14,137 bases of DNA from Rohdeia sp044358925. Its GTDB lineage: Bacteria; Planctomycetota; UBA1135; GCA-002686595. Below are positions 7,139 through 14,137 of this stretch, piece after piece. A program made the translations under genes and the position numbers. Location: positions 1 through 14,137 of the forward strand of contig JBIKNC010000111.1 in NCBI GenBank assembly GCA_044358925.1, in the 5' to 3' direction. The first letter of the stretch is position 1. Each line of letters starts with the position of its first letter. Under the pieces are notes generated by a model. It saw nothing but the letters and a program-made list of their open reading frames with translations. It searched no databases and had not been told where the DNA came from.

Positions 7139-7178
7139 CGAGCGGCCCGCTCCACCGCACGGTGGAGCGGGCCGCTCG
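7139..7178. terminator. Strong bidirectional terminator hairpin
   Basis: A perfect 18-bp stem, cgagcggcccgctccacc pairing with ggtggagcgggccgctcg, has a 4-nt loop (gcac). It lies between the top6A stop (7109) and the end of the convergent lipoprotein gene (7195). There is little U-tract on either side, but the stem is the longest in the window and should stop polymerase from both directions. Confidence 0.8.
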
Positions 7179-7194
7179 CATCACATGAGTCCGT

Positions 7195-10100
7195 TCAGCG
7201 CACCGCGTAGATGCGCAGGAACTCGAGGGCCGGCAGCAGTTCGACGTTGTCGAGCGCAACGACCTCCGGCGAGACGCGGAAGAGCACCTCGAAGCGCACG
7301 AACTTGCGGTTCGTGAGCGACTGTCCGTCGAGGTTCGTCGTCCACGGACCGGCATTCGCGACGTCCGGCGCAAGGGACGCGTCGGCGTTCGCGAGTTGGA
7401 AGCGCACCGTGATCTCGTTGCGCGGATCGAGCCAGTCGCGCTTGCTGCCCGACACGACGAGCAGGTGGCGCGGGTGCAACGAGTAGTTCACCCAGTCGCC
7501 GAGCTGTTCGACCGAGTCTTCGATCGAGCCTTCGCTCGTGCTCGCCGTCAATCGCAGACGTTTGGGTGCCGGCTCGTACACCGCGGCTTCCACCGTGTGG
7601 TGACGTTCCTTCGTGCCGTCGAGGCTCTTCAGCACGATGACGTACCCGACCAGCAGTTCGGGCTGGTCGAGCAAGCGCCCGTTCGGAGTTCCGACGAGCG
7701 GCGCACCGGAGACGACGAGCGTGTAGCCGTCGGCCGCGACGAACGGGAGGCTGGGCCCATTGCCGACCAGCGTCGGCCCGAGCACCGCCGGCAGGTCGTC
7801 GAGTTGTCCGTCGCCGTTCGAGTCGATCGGGCGACCGGTCGCGAGGTCGACACCGCCGAACACGAGATCGACGAGTCCGTTCGCTTCCGTCGGACCGACC
7901 GGCAACGGGATCCATGCCGACAGAGCGCGCGACGTGTTGCTCTCGCGCGGCACCAGCACCCAGCCATTCGGCTCGGTGCGTGTAGCGAGCGATGCACCGA
8001 AGGGCAGAAGCAGGTCCGCCTCGACTTCCTGGACGTGGATCTGGATGACGCCCGGGCCGCCGTCGCTGCCGCGCCCGATCGTCGGGTCACTGCCGCCGCC
8101 GTTGGCGCCGAGACCGCCGCGCGCTTCGAGCGCTTCGAAGCCGAGCAGGCGCATGTCGACCTGGTCGCCGGCTTCGATGACGATCCAACCGCCGCTGCCG
8201 CCGCCGCCGCCGCCGCCCAACGCGAGGTTCAACGAGAAGGCCTGTCCTTTCGAACCGGCGCCGCCGTTCGCGAAGATGCGTCCGTTCGAACCGAAGACGA
8301 CGTCTTCGCGCGCCGACAGGACGAGTGCTCCCCCGCCACCGCCGCCCGTTCCGCCGCGGTACTCGTTCGCCGGTGCGATCGGGTTGGGGTAGACGGCGCC
8401 GATCACGGAGTCGCCGCCGGCGCCACCGCCGCAACCGCCTGACACGTGTTCCAGCTCGCCGACGACGAGCGTGTTGTTCGTCGTCAGGCGTCGGATGCCG
8501 CAGAAGTCGTTCGTGACGTCACCGTCGTCGAACGGTGTGAGTCCGAGTGCGCCCGCCTTCGGCTTGAGCGCTTTGCTCTCCGCACCGAACACGAGCGGGT
8601 GGCCGGCACCGGCCGAGGGCAACGGCACCGCGACACCGGCCGCGCCGATCGCCAGGCAACCACCGCCGCCACCGCCGCCGAACATCCACGACACCGACTG
8701 CGGACCGTACGCGGTCTCGCCGCCGAAGCCGCCTTGGCCGACGATTCCGGGCGGAGCTTCACCGTTCCCGCCGCGCATCGCAGCGCTGCCTTGAATCGGA
8801 ACGGGCACGCCGCCGCGTCCGCCGGCCGGACCGCCGCGTCCGCCGAGCGTCGACACGTCCGTCAGAGGTGTCGGCACGCTGCCGTTCGCGCCCGAGACGT
8901 CGATGCGACCGAACACGCGGATGTTCTGCGTCGCTCGCACGAACAGCGGATGCGAACCGCGCGCGCGCAGCGTTCCGCCGAGTTCGACGGTCAGGTTGCG
9001 CACTTCGAGCACGCCGTTCACCAGCGTGTTCGGAACGTTCGTCGCACCGTTGGGTCCGCCCATCACGACATCGCCATCGGTGTCGAGCTCGAGGATCTGA
9101 CCCGGCTTCACGAACAGATCGAAGTTGCCGCCCGGACCGCCCGATCCGGCGAACCCGGCGACCGCGCTGAGGCGACCGTTCTCCCACTTCGCCGGCTGAA
9201 CGAGTTCACCCGTCGTCGCGTCGACGAGCGCACTCGTCTGGCCCGGGTCCTGATCGAAGTTCTCGAACAGGTCGAACGTGTAGCCTGCGGAATACGGACC
9301 GGTGCGCATGAGCGCGAAGCCGTCGCGGCGGACCGTCGACGCGTCACCGATGATGTCCTCGAAGCCCGCGTCGACGACGACGCGCACGAGAGTGTCCGCA
9401 GGCAACACGAACGTCGGCTTCAGATCGACGCGCACACCTTCCGAGCACAGGTTCGAGACGGGCACGCGGTCGACCGCGATCGACTGCCACGTGCCGCTCG
9501 GAAGTTGACGTTCGAGTCCGAGTCGCGCGAGGTTCGCGGGCGACGGATCGATCGGTTGATCGAACAGCAGCGCGACGCAGACCTGGCTCGCGAACGTCGA
9601 CGGCAGGTTGAGCGGCAGATCGTCGATCGGCACGGCCGCGCCGGTGCTCGGGACGAACTCGAAGTACTCCTCGACGCCTTGCTCACCGATGACGACGCGC
9701 GAGCTGTCGACGAGTTGCGAACCGATGGGACGGACGATCGGCGAGGGGGCGCCGACGATCGGGTCCCACAGGACGTCGGCCGCGTCGGTGCCGTCGGCTG
9801 CCGTGAACGCGATCGAAGCACCTTCGAGAAGTTCTGCGCCGTCCGCTGCCAGCACCGGCGCGGCATCGTCCTGGTCTTCGACGACGAGGACGTAGTCCAC
9901 GCCTCGGCGGAAGCCGAAGCCGTCGAGCGACAGGTCGAGCGGGCAGGCCGGCTCGAAGACGAGCACGTCAGGCTCCTCGAGCAGGTACTGACCGGCCGCA
10001 GGCAGTCCGTCGGCGGCTGTGATGCGCACGGACGACGAGCCGAGCACGGCAGGATCGACGGCGCGCGAGAACTCCAGGCGCACCGAGCGATTCAGCTCCC

Positions 10101-10260
10101 AGGTGGCGCCTTCCGTGACGGAGATGGACACCAGGCGGAGCGCGCCGGTGGCCGGATTGCCGCCGCCCGAGCCACCGCCGCCACCACAGGACGACAGGGC
10201 GCCGGCGAGCACGGCGAGCGCAGCTAGCGCGAAGTTGTAGGGACGTTGAAATGCACTCAT
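7195..10260 (-). CDS. Large Gly-rich surface lipoprotein
   Basis: Predicted 1021-residue exported lipoprotein of unknown role. The ATG at 10260 has a strong ribosome site (GAGGAGGG, 4 nt away) and gives MSAFQRPYN, a hydrophobic segment and an L-S-S-C lipobox with Cys25, followed by a Gly/Ser linker. Residues about 40-155 resemble a bacterial Ig-like (Big_5/SbsA-type) domain, with VRLEFSRAVDP, and a second similar unit lies at about 220-320 (CVALLFDQPIDP). From about 385 to 745 the chain is Gly-rich with short strands (VRATQNIRVFGRIDVSGANG, VVFGSNGRIFANGGAG) and runs of 7-8 Gly, like a beta-helix or passenger-type adhesin. DSNGDGQLDDLP (813-824) is a dockerin-like Asp-rich loop. The remainder is beta-rich. 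It has no C-terminal membrane anchor or barrel. Probably attached to the outer membrane and facing outward. The gene appears to be transcribed on its own. Confidence 0.85.
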   Translation of the reverse strand: MSAFQRPYNFALAALAVLAGALSSCGGGGGSGGGNPATGALRLVSISVTEGATWELNRSVRLEFSRAVDPAVLGSSSVRITAADGLPAAGQYLLEEPDVLVFEPACPLDLSLDGFGFRRGVDYVLVVEDQDDAAPVLAADGAELLEGASIAFTAADGTDAADVLWDPIVGAPSPIVRPIGSQLVDSSRVVIGEQGVEEYFEFVPSTGAAVPIDDLPLNLPSTFASQVCVALLFDQPIDPSPANLARLGLERQLPSGTWQSIAVDRVPVSNLCSEGVRVDLKPTFVLPADTLVRVVVDAGFEDIIGDASTVRRDGFALMRTGPYSAGYTFDLFENFDQDPGQTSALVDATTGELVQPAKWENGRLSAVAGFAGSGGPGGNFDLFVKPGQILELDTDGDVVMGGPNGATNVPNTLVNGVLEVRNLTVELGGTLRARGSHPLFVRATQNIRVFGRIDVSGANGSVPTPLTDVSTLGGRGGPAGGRGGVPVPIQGSAAMRGGNGEAPPGIVGQGGFGGETAYGPQSVSWMFGGGGGGGCLAIGAAGVAVPLPSAGAGHPLVFGAESKALKPKAGALGLTPFDDGDVTNDFCGIRRLTTNNTLVVGELEHVSGGCGGGAGGDSVIGAVYPNPIAPANEYRGGTGGGGGGALVLSAREDVVFGSNGRIFANGGAGSKGQAFSLNLALGGGGGGGSGGWIVIEAGDQVDMRLLGFEALEARGGLGANGGGSDPTIGRGSDGGPGVIQIHVQEVEADLLLPFGASLATRTEPNGWVLVPRESNTSRALSAWIPLPVGPTEANGLVDLVFGGVDLATGRPIDSNGDGQLDDLPAVLGPTLVGNGPSLPFVAADGYTLVVSGAPLVGTPNGRLLDQPELLVGYVIVLKSLDGTKERHHTVEAAVYEPAPKRLRLTASTSEGSIEDSVEQLGDWVNYSLHPRHLLVVSGSKRDWLDPRNEITVRFQLANADASLAPDVANAGPWTTNLDGQSLTNRKFVRFEVLFRVSPEVVALDNVELLPALEFLRIYAVR

Positions 10261-10264
10261 GGGA

Positions 10265-10272
10265 CCCTCCTC
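10265..10272 (-). promoter_or_regulatory. Strong Shine-Dalgarno for the Gly-rich lipoprotein
   Basis: On the minus strand the sequence reads GAGGAGGG-tccc-ATG, the only near-consensus ribosome site in the window. It decides the start at 10260 over the in-frame ATG at 10287 and suggests the lipoprotein is made at a high level. Confidence 0.75.
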
Positions 10273-10330
10273 AGAGCCAGTTGGCACTGGAAGCTACCAC
10301 GAGGAAGGCCGACGTGAGGAAAAATGCAAC

Positions 10331-10340
10331 TTCCTAGGAA
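10331..10340. promoter_or_regulatory. TTCCTAGGAA palindrome, possible operator
   Basis: A perfect 10-bp palindrome lies about 70 bp upstream of the lipoprotein ATG, where a promoter could sit. The longer string aatgcaacttcctagg (10323-10338) recurs with two mismatches on the opposite strand at 11859-11874. A regulator site is possible but unproven. Confidence 0.25.
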
Positions 10341-10557
10341 CCGCGCGGCAACGGCCGACCGCGCCTGAAACCGAGGGCGGACGGCTCTCCCGTCGCCCCC
10401 TCGAACACCCTCCGATTCGAACCTACCACCGACGAGACACGGATGTCGGGGAGCTGCTCGTACGGGCCTCGCCACATCGACGTGCGCGCGCTGCCCGCGA
10501 GGTGTGGCGCACGCGGCACCAGGGAGGTCGCGGCGCTCGAGAAGCAGCCCGGAAACG

Positions 10558-11291
10558 CAGCGAGGCGGCCTTGCGGCCGCCTCGCTTCGACTCCGCGTGA
10601 GCGGAGAACTCGTCAGACGCTAGATCACGCGCCGAATTGGCCGTTGAACTGCTTCGCCACGCTCTCCCAGAGCAGGCGGGCGTTCATGAACTGGCTCGGA
10701 GCGTCGGTCGCCAGGGCGCCGAGAACGGCCGGGTTCGAGACGTTCGGGCTGGTGATCGAGAGGGCCGTCGTCGGACGGACGATCGCCCAACCGGTGTTGA
10801 AGTCTTCCTCGCCATCGCAGGTGATGTCGAGTTCGCCTTCGTCGTTCGCGGTCGTCGACAGGCCTTGCTCGGTGAAGAAACCCGAGATCTGGGCCAGCGG
10901 CGTGCGCGTCCAGCACGAGAACGAGTACTGGCCCGAAAGCTGGAACTCGTCGTCGTTGTAGATGATGAAGTTGACGTTGACGAGGTACTCGCCGCCCAGG
11001 AAGGTCAGCAGCACGAGGTCGCCGGAAACCGCACCGATGTAGCTGTCGATGTACAGCTCGTCGGCGATGCCCTCGTACTCGCTGCCGTCGAAGTCACGGA
11101 GACCGTCTTGGTCGAGGTCCGTGTCGGTGCCTTGGGCGCCGATGGCCTTGAACGGAAGCGCGTTGAGCGAGTACATGCCACCGCCGGCCGAGACGACTTG
11201 CTCGGAACCGATCAGGTGGTTGAACGACCAGTACGTGTCGACGAGGTTCGGGTTGCGAGCGCTGACGACGAGGTAGCCCTGGACGTCCGTG
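10558..11291 (-). repeat. Duplicated segment, copy A
   Basis: The terminator pair, spacer and 3' two thirds of paralogue 1 match 13408-14137 closely at DNA level. Beyond the left end (about 10550 versus 13400) similarity stops abruptly. The right limit cannot be seen, because copy B meets the window edge. This marks a gene-plus-terminator duplication. Confidence 0.75.
10559..10586 (-). terminator. Terminator of secreted paralogue 1 (duplicated)
   Basis: A perfect 12-bp stem (agcgaggcggcc / ggccgcctcgct) with loop ttgc, followed on the minus strand by gcgtttccgg, lies 38 bp after the stop of paralogue 1. A second small stem, ctccgc-gtga-gcggag (10591-10606), lies between it and the stop. The same two hairpins in the same order occur after paralogue 3. 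Confidence 0.75.
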
Positions 11292-11617
11292 CCGCCGTTG
11301 TGGCAGCTCGTGAGGACCGAGAGCGTGTCGGCCGGCGTGAGCGTCTCGACGCGGTCTGCGATGTTGCAGTTCGCGAAGAGGAACGGCGACGGCGAGGTCG
11401 TGACGTTGACGTACTCGAAGTGGACGTCCGTCTCGCCCGAGCCGGCGCGGTTCGTGTTCGTCACGCTGACGACGTTGAACACGCCCGGGTTGAGCAGCGA
11501 CGAGCGCTGGATCGGGTAGATGAGAACGCTGCCCGGCTCGCGACCATCGGCGAGGGCCGACGGTGCGATGGAAGCGGCGCCCAGGAGAGCGAGCGAAGCG
11601 ATGGTGATACGGCGCAT
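10625..11617 (-). CDS. Secreted protein, tandem family member 1
   Basis: A 330-residue exported protein of a family I do not recognise. The ATG at 11617 gives a Sec signal peptide (MRRITIASLALLGAASIAPS) with likely cleavage after ALA at residue 23, leaving a mature start DGREPGS shared with member 2. The upstream extension to 11743 is non-conserved. A GGAGG lies 13 bp before the ATG, farther than usual. The mature protein looks beta-rich. It has four cysteines, C84, C105, C235 and C267, which may form two disulfides, and an Asp-rich loop DTDLDQDGLRDFDG (165-178) of the dockerin/TSP3 calcium-binding type. Other conserved blocks are TDVHFEYVNV, SFNHLIGSEQ, YLVNVNFIIYNDDEFQLSGQ and FMNARLLWES. 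It has no anchor motif or membrane helix at the C-terminus, so it is probably periplasmic, secreted or assembled at the surface. Confidence 0.85.
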   Translation of the reverse strand: MRRITIASLALLGAASIAPSALADGREPGSVLIYPIQRSSLLNPGVFNVVSVTNTNRAGSGETDVHFEYVNVTTSPSPFLFANCNIADRVETLTPADTLSVLTSCHNGGTDVQGYLVVSARNPNLVDTYWSFNHLIGSEQVVSAGGGMYSLNALPFKAIGAQGTDTDLDQDGLRDFDGSEYEGIADELYIDSYIGAVSGDLVLLTFLGGEYLVNVNFIIYNDDEFQLSGQYSFSCWTRTPLAQISGFFTEQGLSTTANDEGELDITCDGEEDFNTGWAIVRPTTALSITSPNVSNPAVLGALATDAPSQFMNARLLWESVAKQFNGQFGA

Positions 11618-11707
11618 GGCCTTTCGACTGCCTCCCGAATGGGGAGGACTCTGTGGGGTAACGGGGTGCGCCCACGTGTCGGCGGGCGCGGAGAAGGAAC
11701 GCGAAAG

Positions 11708-11713
11708 ATTGTA
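11708..11713 (-). promoter_or_regulatory. Candidate -10 box for secreted paralogue 1
   Basis: On the minus strand the hexamer TACAAT differs from the TATAAT consensus at one base and lies about 91 bp upstream of the ATG, in an AT-richer patch (ctacaatctttc). A TTGCAC lies 20 bp farther up, which is a long spacing for -35. Plausible but weak. Confidence 0.3.
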
Positions 11714-12066
11714 GCGTCGCGAATGTCGCCGTGGTGCAAGCAAGACGTGGTCTTCTCGTCATGCGGACAACGGAAGGCGACGTCTCGGAGCACCTGCCGC
11801 GCTCTCGTGTGGCGCGGAGTGCGGAGCGCCGCACTCCCAAGCGTCGCTGCGGCAAGAGCCTAGGAAGACGCATTGCCCGCCGACAGCTCCCGAACCACGG
11901 CCGCGGCCGACCGCAGCGGCGCGTCCGACGAATGCAACTTCGATCGTTTCGTCGGGGCGGCGCCGCCGGAACACGTGGGCCGCAACGTGCCGTTTCGCTC
12001 CCCATCCGGCTCGCCGCCCCTCCCCCGTCGGCAGATCTCGGTACCTCGCGAGCGGCCGAGAATGCG

Positions 12067-12103
12067 CGCGGCCGCGCCGATCGCGAGGATCGGCGCGGCC
12101 GCG
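12067..12103 (-). terminator. Terminator of secreted paralogue 2
   Basis: A perfect 16-bp stem (cgcggccgcgccgatc / gatcggcgcggccgcg) with a 5-nt loop (gcgag) lies 30 bp beyond the stop of paralogue 2. Its sequence is unrelated to the terminators of paralogues 1 and 3, consistent with a separate origin of this copy. Confidence 0.7.
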
Positions 12104-12132
12104 TCGTCGTTCAGCGCGAGCTGAACCTCACA

Positions 12133-13170
12133 TCACTGCGGGAACGAGGCGGTCGTCTGGCGAGCCGCACTCTCCCAGAGCAGTCGTCCGTTCATGAACT
12201 GGCCGAACGGGAACGTCGTCGCACCGAGCAGAGCCGGGTCGTCGATGGTCGGACTCGTCGGGGAGATCGCATCGCGCGCGCGCAGGATCGCCCAACCCGT
12301 TTCGACGTCGTCGACGTTGTCGCAGTCGAGGTCGAGCGACCGCGGATCGTTCGACGTCGTCGACAGTCCTGCGTCGGTGAAGAAGCCCGAGACCTGCGCC
12401 AGGAGAATCCGCGACCAGCACGAGAACGCGATCTGACCGGAGAGTTGGAACTCGTCGTCGTTGTAGATGACGAGGTCGACGTTGACGAGGTACTCGGGTC
12501 CGGTGAAAGCCACCAGGATCAGTTCGCCCGCGATCACACCGATGAAGCTGTCGAGGTACAGCTCGTCGGGAAGGCGTTCGTACTCGCCGCCGTCGAAGTC
12601 GCGACGGCCGTCACTGTCGAGGTCCGTGGCAGTGCCTTGCGCACCGATGGCCTTGAACGGAATCGCTTCGAGTCCGTACATGCCGCCGCCGATCGAGACG
12701 ATCTGCTCCGATCCGATCAGGTGGTTGAACGACCACGGCGTGTCGATCTCGTCGGGATCGAGTGCCGTGACCACCAGGTAGCCCTGCGCGAACTGCGCGC
12801 TGTTGTGGCAGCTCGTGACGACCGTCAGCGTGTCGGCCGGAGTGAGCGTCTCGACGCGGTCCGCGATCGAGCAGTCGGCGAACAGGAACGGATCGTTCGT
12901 CTGCGTGACGTTGACGTACTCGAAGTGGACGTCGGTCGTCCCGTTCCCGTTGCGGTTGATGTTCGTCACGCTGATGAGCGTGAACGCGGGCTGCGCGATC
13001 GCTTGGATGCCGACCTCGATCGGACCTTCTTCGTCCTCGAAGATCACCTGGCGGACTTCGTGGATCGGATAGACGAGGAGACTGCCGGGTTCGCGGCCAT
13101 CGGCGTGGAGCGACGGAGCGAGTGCGGCGAGTGCGAACAGCGTTGTGAGGCCGGTGAGGCTGCGGGACAT
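12133..13170 (-). CDS. Secreted protein, tandem family member 2
   Basis: A 345-residue diverged paralogue of the genes on both sides. The ATG at 13170 gives a signal peptide (MSRSLTGLTTLFALAALAPS) with likely cleavage after LHA at residue 23 and the same mature start, DGREPGS. The in-frame extension to 13329 is not conserved. Compared with member 1 it has an acidic insertion of about 15 residues (from about 37, containing FEDEEGP) after the shared YPI. Cysteines C100, C121, C251 and C283 keep exactly the spacing of member 1 (21, 130, 32). The Asp-rich loop ATDLDSDGRRDFDGGEYE (181-198) is kept, as are SFNHLIGSEQ and YLVNVDLVIYNDDEFQLSGQ. By eye only somewhat more than half of its residues match member 1. 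No ribosome site is visible. The C-terminus, ASFPQ, differs from the FGA ending of the other two. Function unknown. Confidence 0.85.
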   Translation of the reverse strand: MSRSLTGLTTLFALAALAPSLHADGREPGSLLVYPIHEVRQVIFEDEEGPIEVGIQAIAQPAFTLISVTNINRNGNGTTDVHFEYVNVTQTNDPFLFADCSIADRVETLTPADTLTVVTSCHNSAQFAQGYLVVTALDPDEIDTPWSFNHLIGSEQIVSIGGGMYGLEAIPFKAIGAQGTATDLDSDGRRDFDGGEYERLPDELYLDSFIGVIAGELILVAFTGPEYLVNVDLVIYNDDEFQLSGQIAFSCWSRILLAQVSGFFTDAGLSTTSNDPRSLDLDCDNVDDVETGWAILRARDAISPTSPTIDDPALLGATTFPFGQFMNGRLLWESAARQTTASFPQ

Positions 13171-13473
13171 GGCGCGGGGAGGTGTGCGGGGACGGTGAAC
13201 GATGGCAGGAACTTGCAATTGGGATGGTACCCCGTGGAAAGAACTTCGGTGGCGAACGAGGCCGCGGTTCGTGGGGCTGCGTGTGCAAGATTGCGACGCC
13301 CCGAAGGGTACGCCGAAGCGCGGCGGCACCGGCCCTGACTCGCGGCGCGGGCGCGAGGCTCCGGCGTACGCACGGGACCTCCGGCCGCGAACGGAGCGCC
13401 GGAACGCCAGCGAGGCGGCCTTGCGGCCGCCTCGCTTCGTCTCCGCGTGAGCGGAGAGCTCGTCAGACGCGGA
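13171..13473. other. Intergenic region between secreted paralogues 2 and 3
   Basis: This 303-bp gap holds the untranscribed or leader region of paralogue 2 and the terminator of paralogue 3. An AT-richer patch at 13205-13250 (acttgcaattgggatggtac) may contain the paralogue 2 promoter, but no convincing -35/-10 pair is seen. I see no gene. Confidence 0.45.
13409..13436 (-). terminator. Terminator of secreted paralogue 3 (duplicated)
   Basis: The 12-bp stem (agcgaggcggcc / ggccgcctcgct, loop ttgc) is identical to that after paralogue 1. It is followed toward the gene by the same small stem, ctccgc-gtga-gcggag (13441-13456). It lies 37 bp after the stop. Confidence 0.75.
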
Positions 13474-14137
13474 TCACGCGCCGAACTCGCCGTTGAACTG
13501 CTTCGTCACGCTCTCCCAGAGCAGACGGGCGTTCATGAACGGCGCGCTGTCGTTCGCCAGGGCGCCGAGGACCGCCGGGTTGGCGACGCTCGGGCTGGTG
13601 ATCGACAGGGCCGTCGTCGGGCGAACGATCGCCCAGCCGGTGTTGTAGTCGTCTTCGCCGTCGCAGGTGACGTCGAGCTCGTCTTCGTCGTTGGCGGTCG
13701 TCGACAGGCCTTGCTCGGTGAAGTAGCCCGAGATCTGGGCCAGCGGCGTGCGCGTCCAGCACGAGAACGAGTACTGGCCCGAAAGCTGGAACTCGTCGTC
13801 GTTGTAGATGATGAAGTTCACGTTGACGAGGTACTCGCCGCCCAGGAAGGACAGGAGGACCAGGTCACCGGCGATCGCGCCGATGTAGCTGTCGATGTAG
13901 AGCTCGTCCGCGATGCCTTCGTACTCGCTGCCGTCGAAGTCACGACGACCGTCCTGGTCCAGGTCGGTGTCGGCCTTCGCCGGAAGCGGCGAGGTGAAGG
14001 GCAGCGCGTTGAGGGCGTACATGCCACCGCCGGCCGAGACGATTTGCTCGGAACCGATCAGGTGGTTGAACGACCAGTACGTGTCGACGAGGTCCGGGTT
14101 GCGGGCGCTGACGACGAGGTAGCCCTGGACGTCCGTG
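13474..14137 (-). CDS. Secreted protein, tandem family member 3 (N-terminus outside window)
   Basis: A partial gene: 220 C-terminal residues are visible, starting in the frame that reads TDVQGYLVVSARNPDLVDTY at the right edge. There is an internal ATG at 14022, but the homology continues upstream of it, so the true start lies beyond the window. By eye it matches member 1 at roughly 85-90 percent of residues. It keeps SFNHLIGSEQ, the Asp-rich loop DTDLDQDGRRDFDG, YLVNVNFIIYNDDEFQLSGQ, the two downstream cysteines and the FGA ending. One stretch stands out: after NALPF, members 1 and 2 both read KAIGAQGT, whereas this copy reads TSPLPAKA at the same length. Presumably it also has a signal peptide and two more cysteines upstream. 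Confidence 0.85.
   Translation of the reverse strand, partial: TDVQGYLVVSARNPDLVDTYWSFNHLIGSEQIVSAGGGMYALNALPFTSPLPAKADTDLDQDGRRDFDGSEYEGIADELYIDSYIGAIAGDLVLLSFLGGEYLVNVNFIIYNDDEFQLSGQYSFSCWTRTPLAQISGYFTEQGLSTTANDEDELDVTCDGEDDYNTGWAIVRPTTALSITSPSVANPAVLGALANDSAPFMNARLLWESVTKQFNGEFGA

Larger units (their letters stand above)
10261..10624. other. Intergenic region upstream of the Gly-rich lipoprotein gene
   Basis: This 364-bp gap holds the lipoprotein ribosome site, the palindrome TTCCTAGGAA (10331-10340), and the terminator of the secreted-protein gene to the right (10559-10586). On the minus strand a TTGCCG / TGCATT pair with 17-bp spacing crosses the palindrome, a weak promoter candidate. 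The reading frames in it lack coherent protein features, so I call no gene. Confidence 0.5.
11618..12132. other. Intergenic region between secreted paralogues 1 and 2
   Basis: This 515-bp gap holds the promoter region of paralogue 1, a 9-bp hairpin (ggagtgcgg / ccgcactcc, 11816-11837) with no T-run, the CCTAGG-containing motif at 11859-11874, and the terminator of paralogue 2. Short open frames of 71-83 codons exist on both strands, but none has a recognisable motif, signal peptide or ribosome site, so I call no gene. Confidence 0.5.
13408..14137 (-). repeat. Duplicated segment, copy B (runs off the window)
   Basis: This is the counterpart of 10558-11291: the same terminator pair, stop context and coding sequence, continuing to the right edge. 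The two copies differ by a single codon in length over the visible stretch. Confidence 0.75.

Noticed and set aside
8193..8217. (CCG)n microsatellite-like run
   Set aside because: It encodes in-frame poly-Gly of the lipoprotein and is interrupted by synonymous changes elsewhere; I treat it as coding sequence, not an independent repeat.
8446..10227. 593-codon plus-strand frame across the Gly-rich lipoprotein gene
   Set aside because: Antisense artefact: Arg/Asp/Ala-rich, no domains, no ribosome site, while the minus-strand frame has a signal peptide, lipobox and strong ribosome site.
11759..12124. Small genes in the 515-bp gap between paralogues 1 and 2
   Set aside because: The 71- and 83-codon frames have no ribosome site, motif or signal peptide, and their composition fits random high-GC sequence.
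11731..13338. 535-codon plus-strand frame over secreted paralogue 2
   Set aside because: Its composition (Arg/Val/Asp/Glu) mirrors the complement of the paralogue, and similar antisense frames appear over the sister copy.
1..14137. CRISPR array, tRNA, rRNA, transposase or phage genes
   Set aside because: I saw no regularly spaced repeats, cloverleaf-like segments, or transposase, integrase or phage structural motifs on either strand.

Overview
The window reads as chromosome from a high-GC bacterium. It encodes MqnA of the futalosine menaquinone route, lipoproteins with bacterial lipoboxes, Sec signal peptides, and rRNA-modifying enzymes of bacterial type. It also carries both subunits of DNA topoisomerase VI, an enzyme best known from archaea and plants and only scattered in bacteria. 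Together with weak Shine-Dalgarno sequences, secreted proteins with Ca-binding-type loops and a large Gly-rich surface lipoprotein, this would fit a planctomycete or a similar deep bacterial lineage. That assignment is an inference and nothing in the window proves it.

Layout. Positions 1-192 hold no gene I can support, but contain a perfect 15-nt palindrome. At 193-894 (+) is a lipoprotein with a PPC-like beta domain. A strong hairpin (927-956) separates it from a convergent minus-strand pair, a COG1092-type SAM methyltransferase and an RluA-family pseudouridine synthase, which overlap by four bases (GTGA). Divergent from that pair, and only 43 bp away, are mqnA (2594-3397) and a 64-residue zinc-ribbon protein (3420-3614).

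The central block (3783-7109, +) looks like a three-gene operon: top6B, a 73-residue two-helix membrane protein with a TM2-like turn, and top6A. Both topoisomerase subunits keep their catalytic residues and both carry Lys/Ala-rich N-terminal tails. An 18-bp perfect hairpin (7139-7178) ends the operon and probably also serves the convergent gene on the other side.

The right half (7195-14137) is entirely minus-strand and encodes exported proteins: a 1021-residue Gly-rich lipoprotein, then three tandem members of one unrecognised secreted family. The first and third members are close duplicates, and their downstream hairpins are duplicated with them. The second is older and more diverged and has its own terminator. 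The third runs off the right edge. All checkable copies share a cysteine framework and an Asp-rich calcium-binding-type loop. The two most unusual parts of the window are the bacterial topoisomerase VI operon with its embedded membrane protein, and this expanding family of secreted paralogues.
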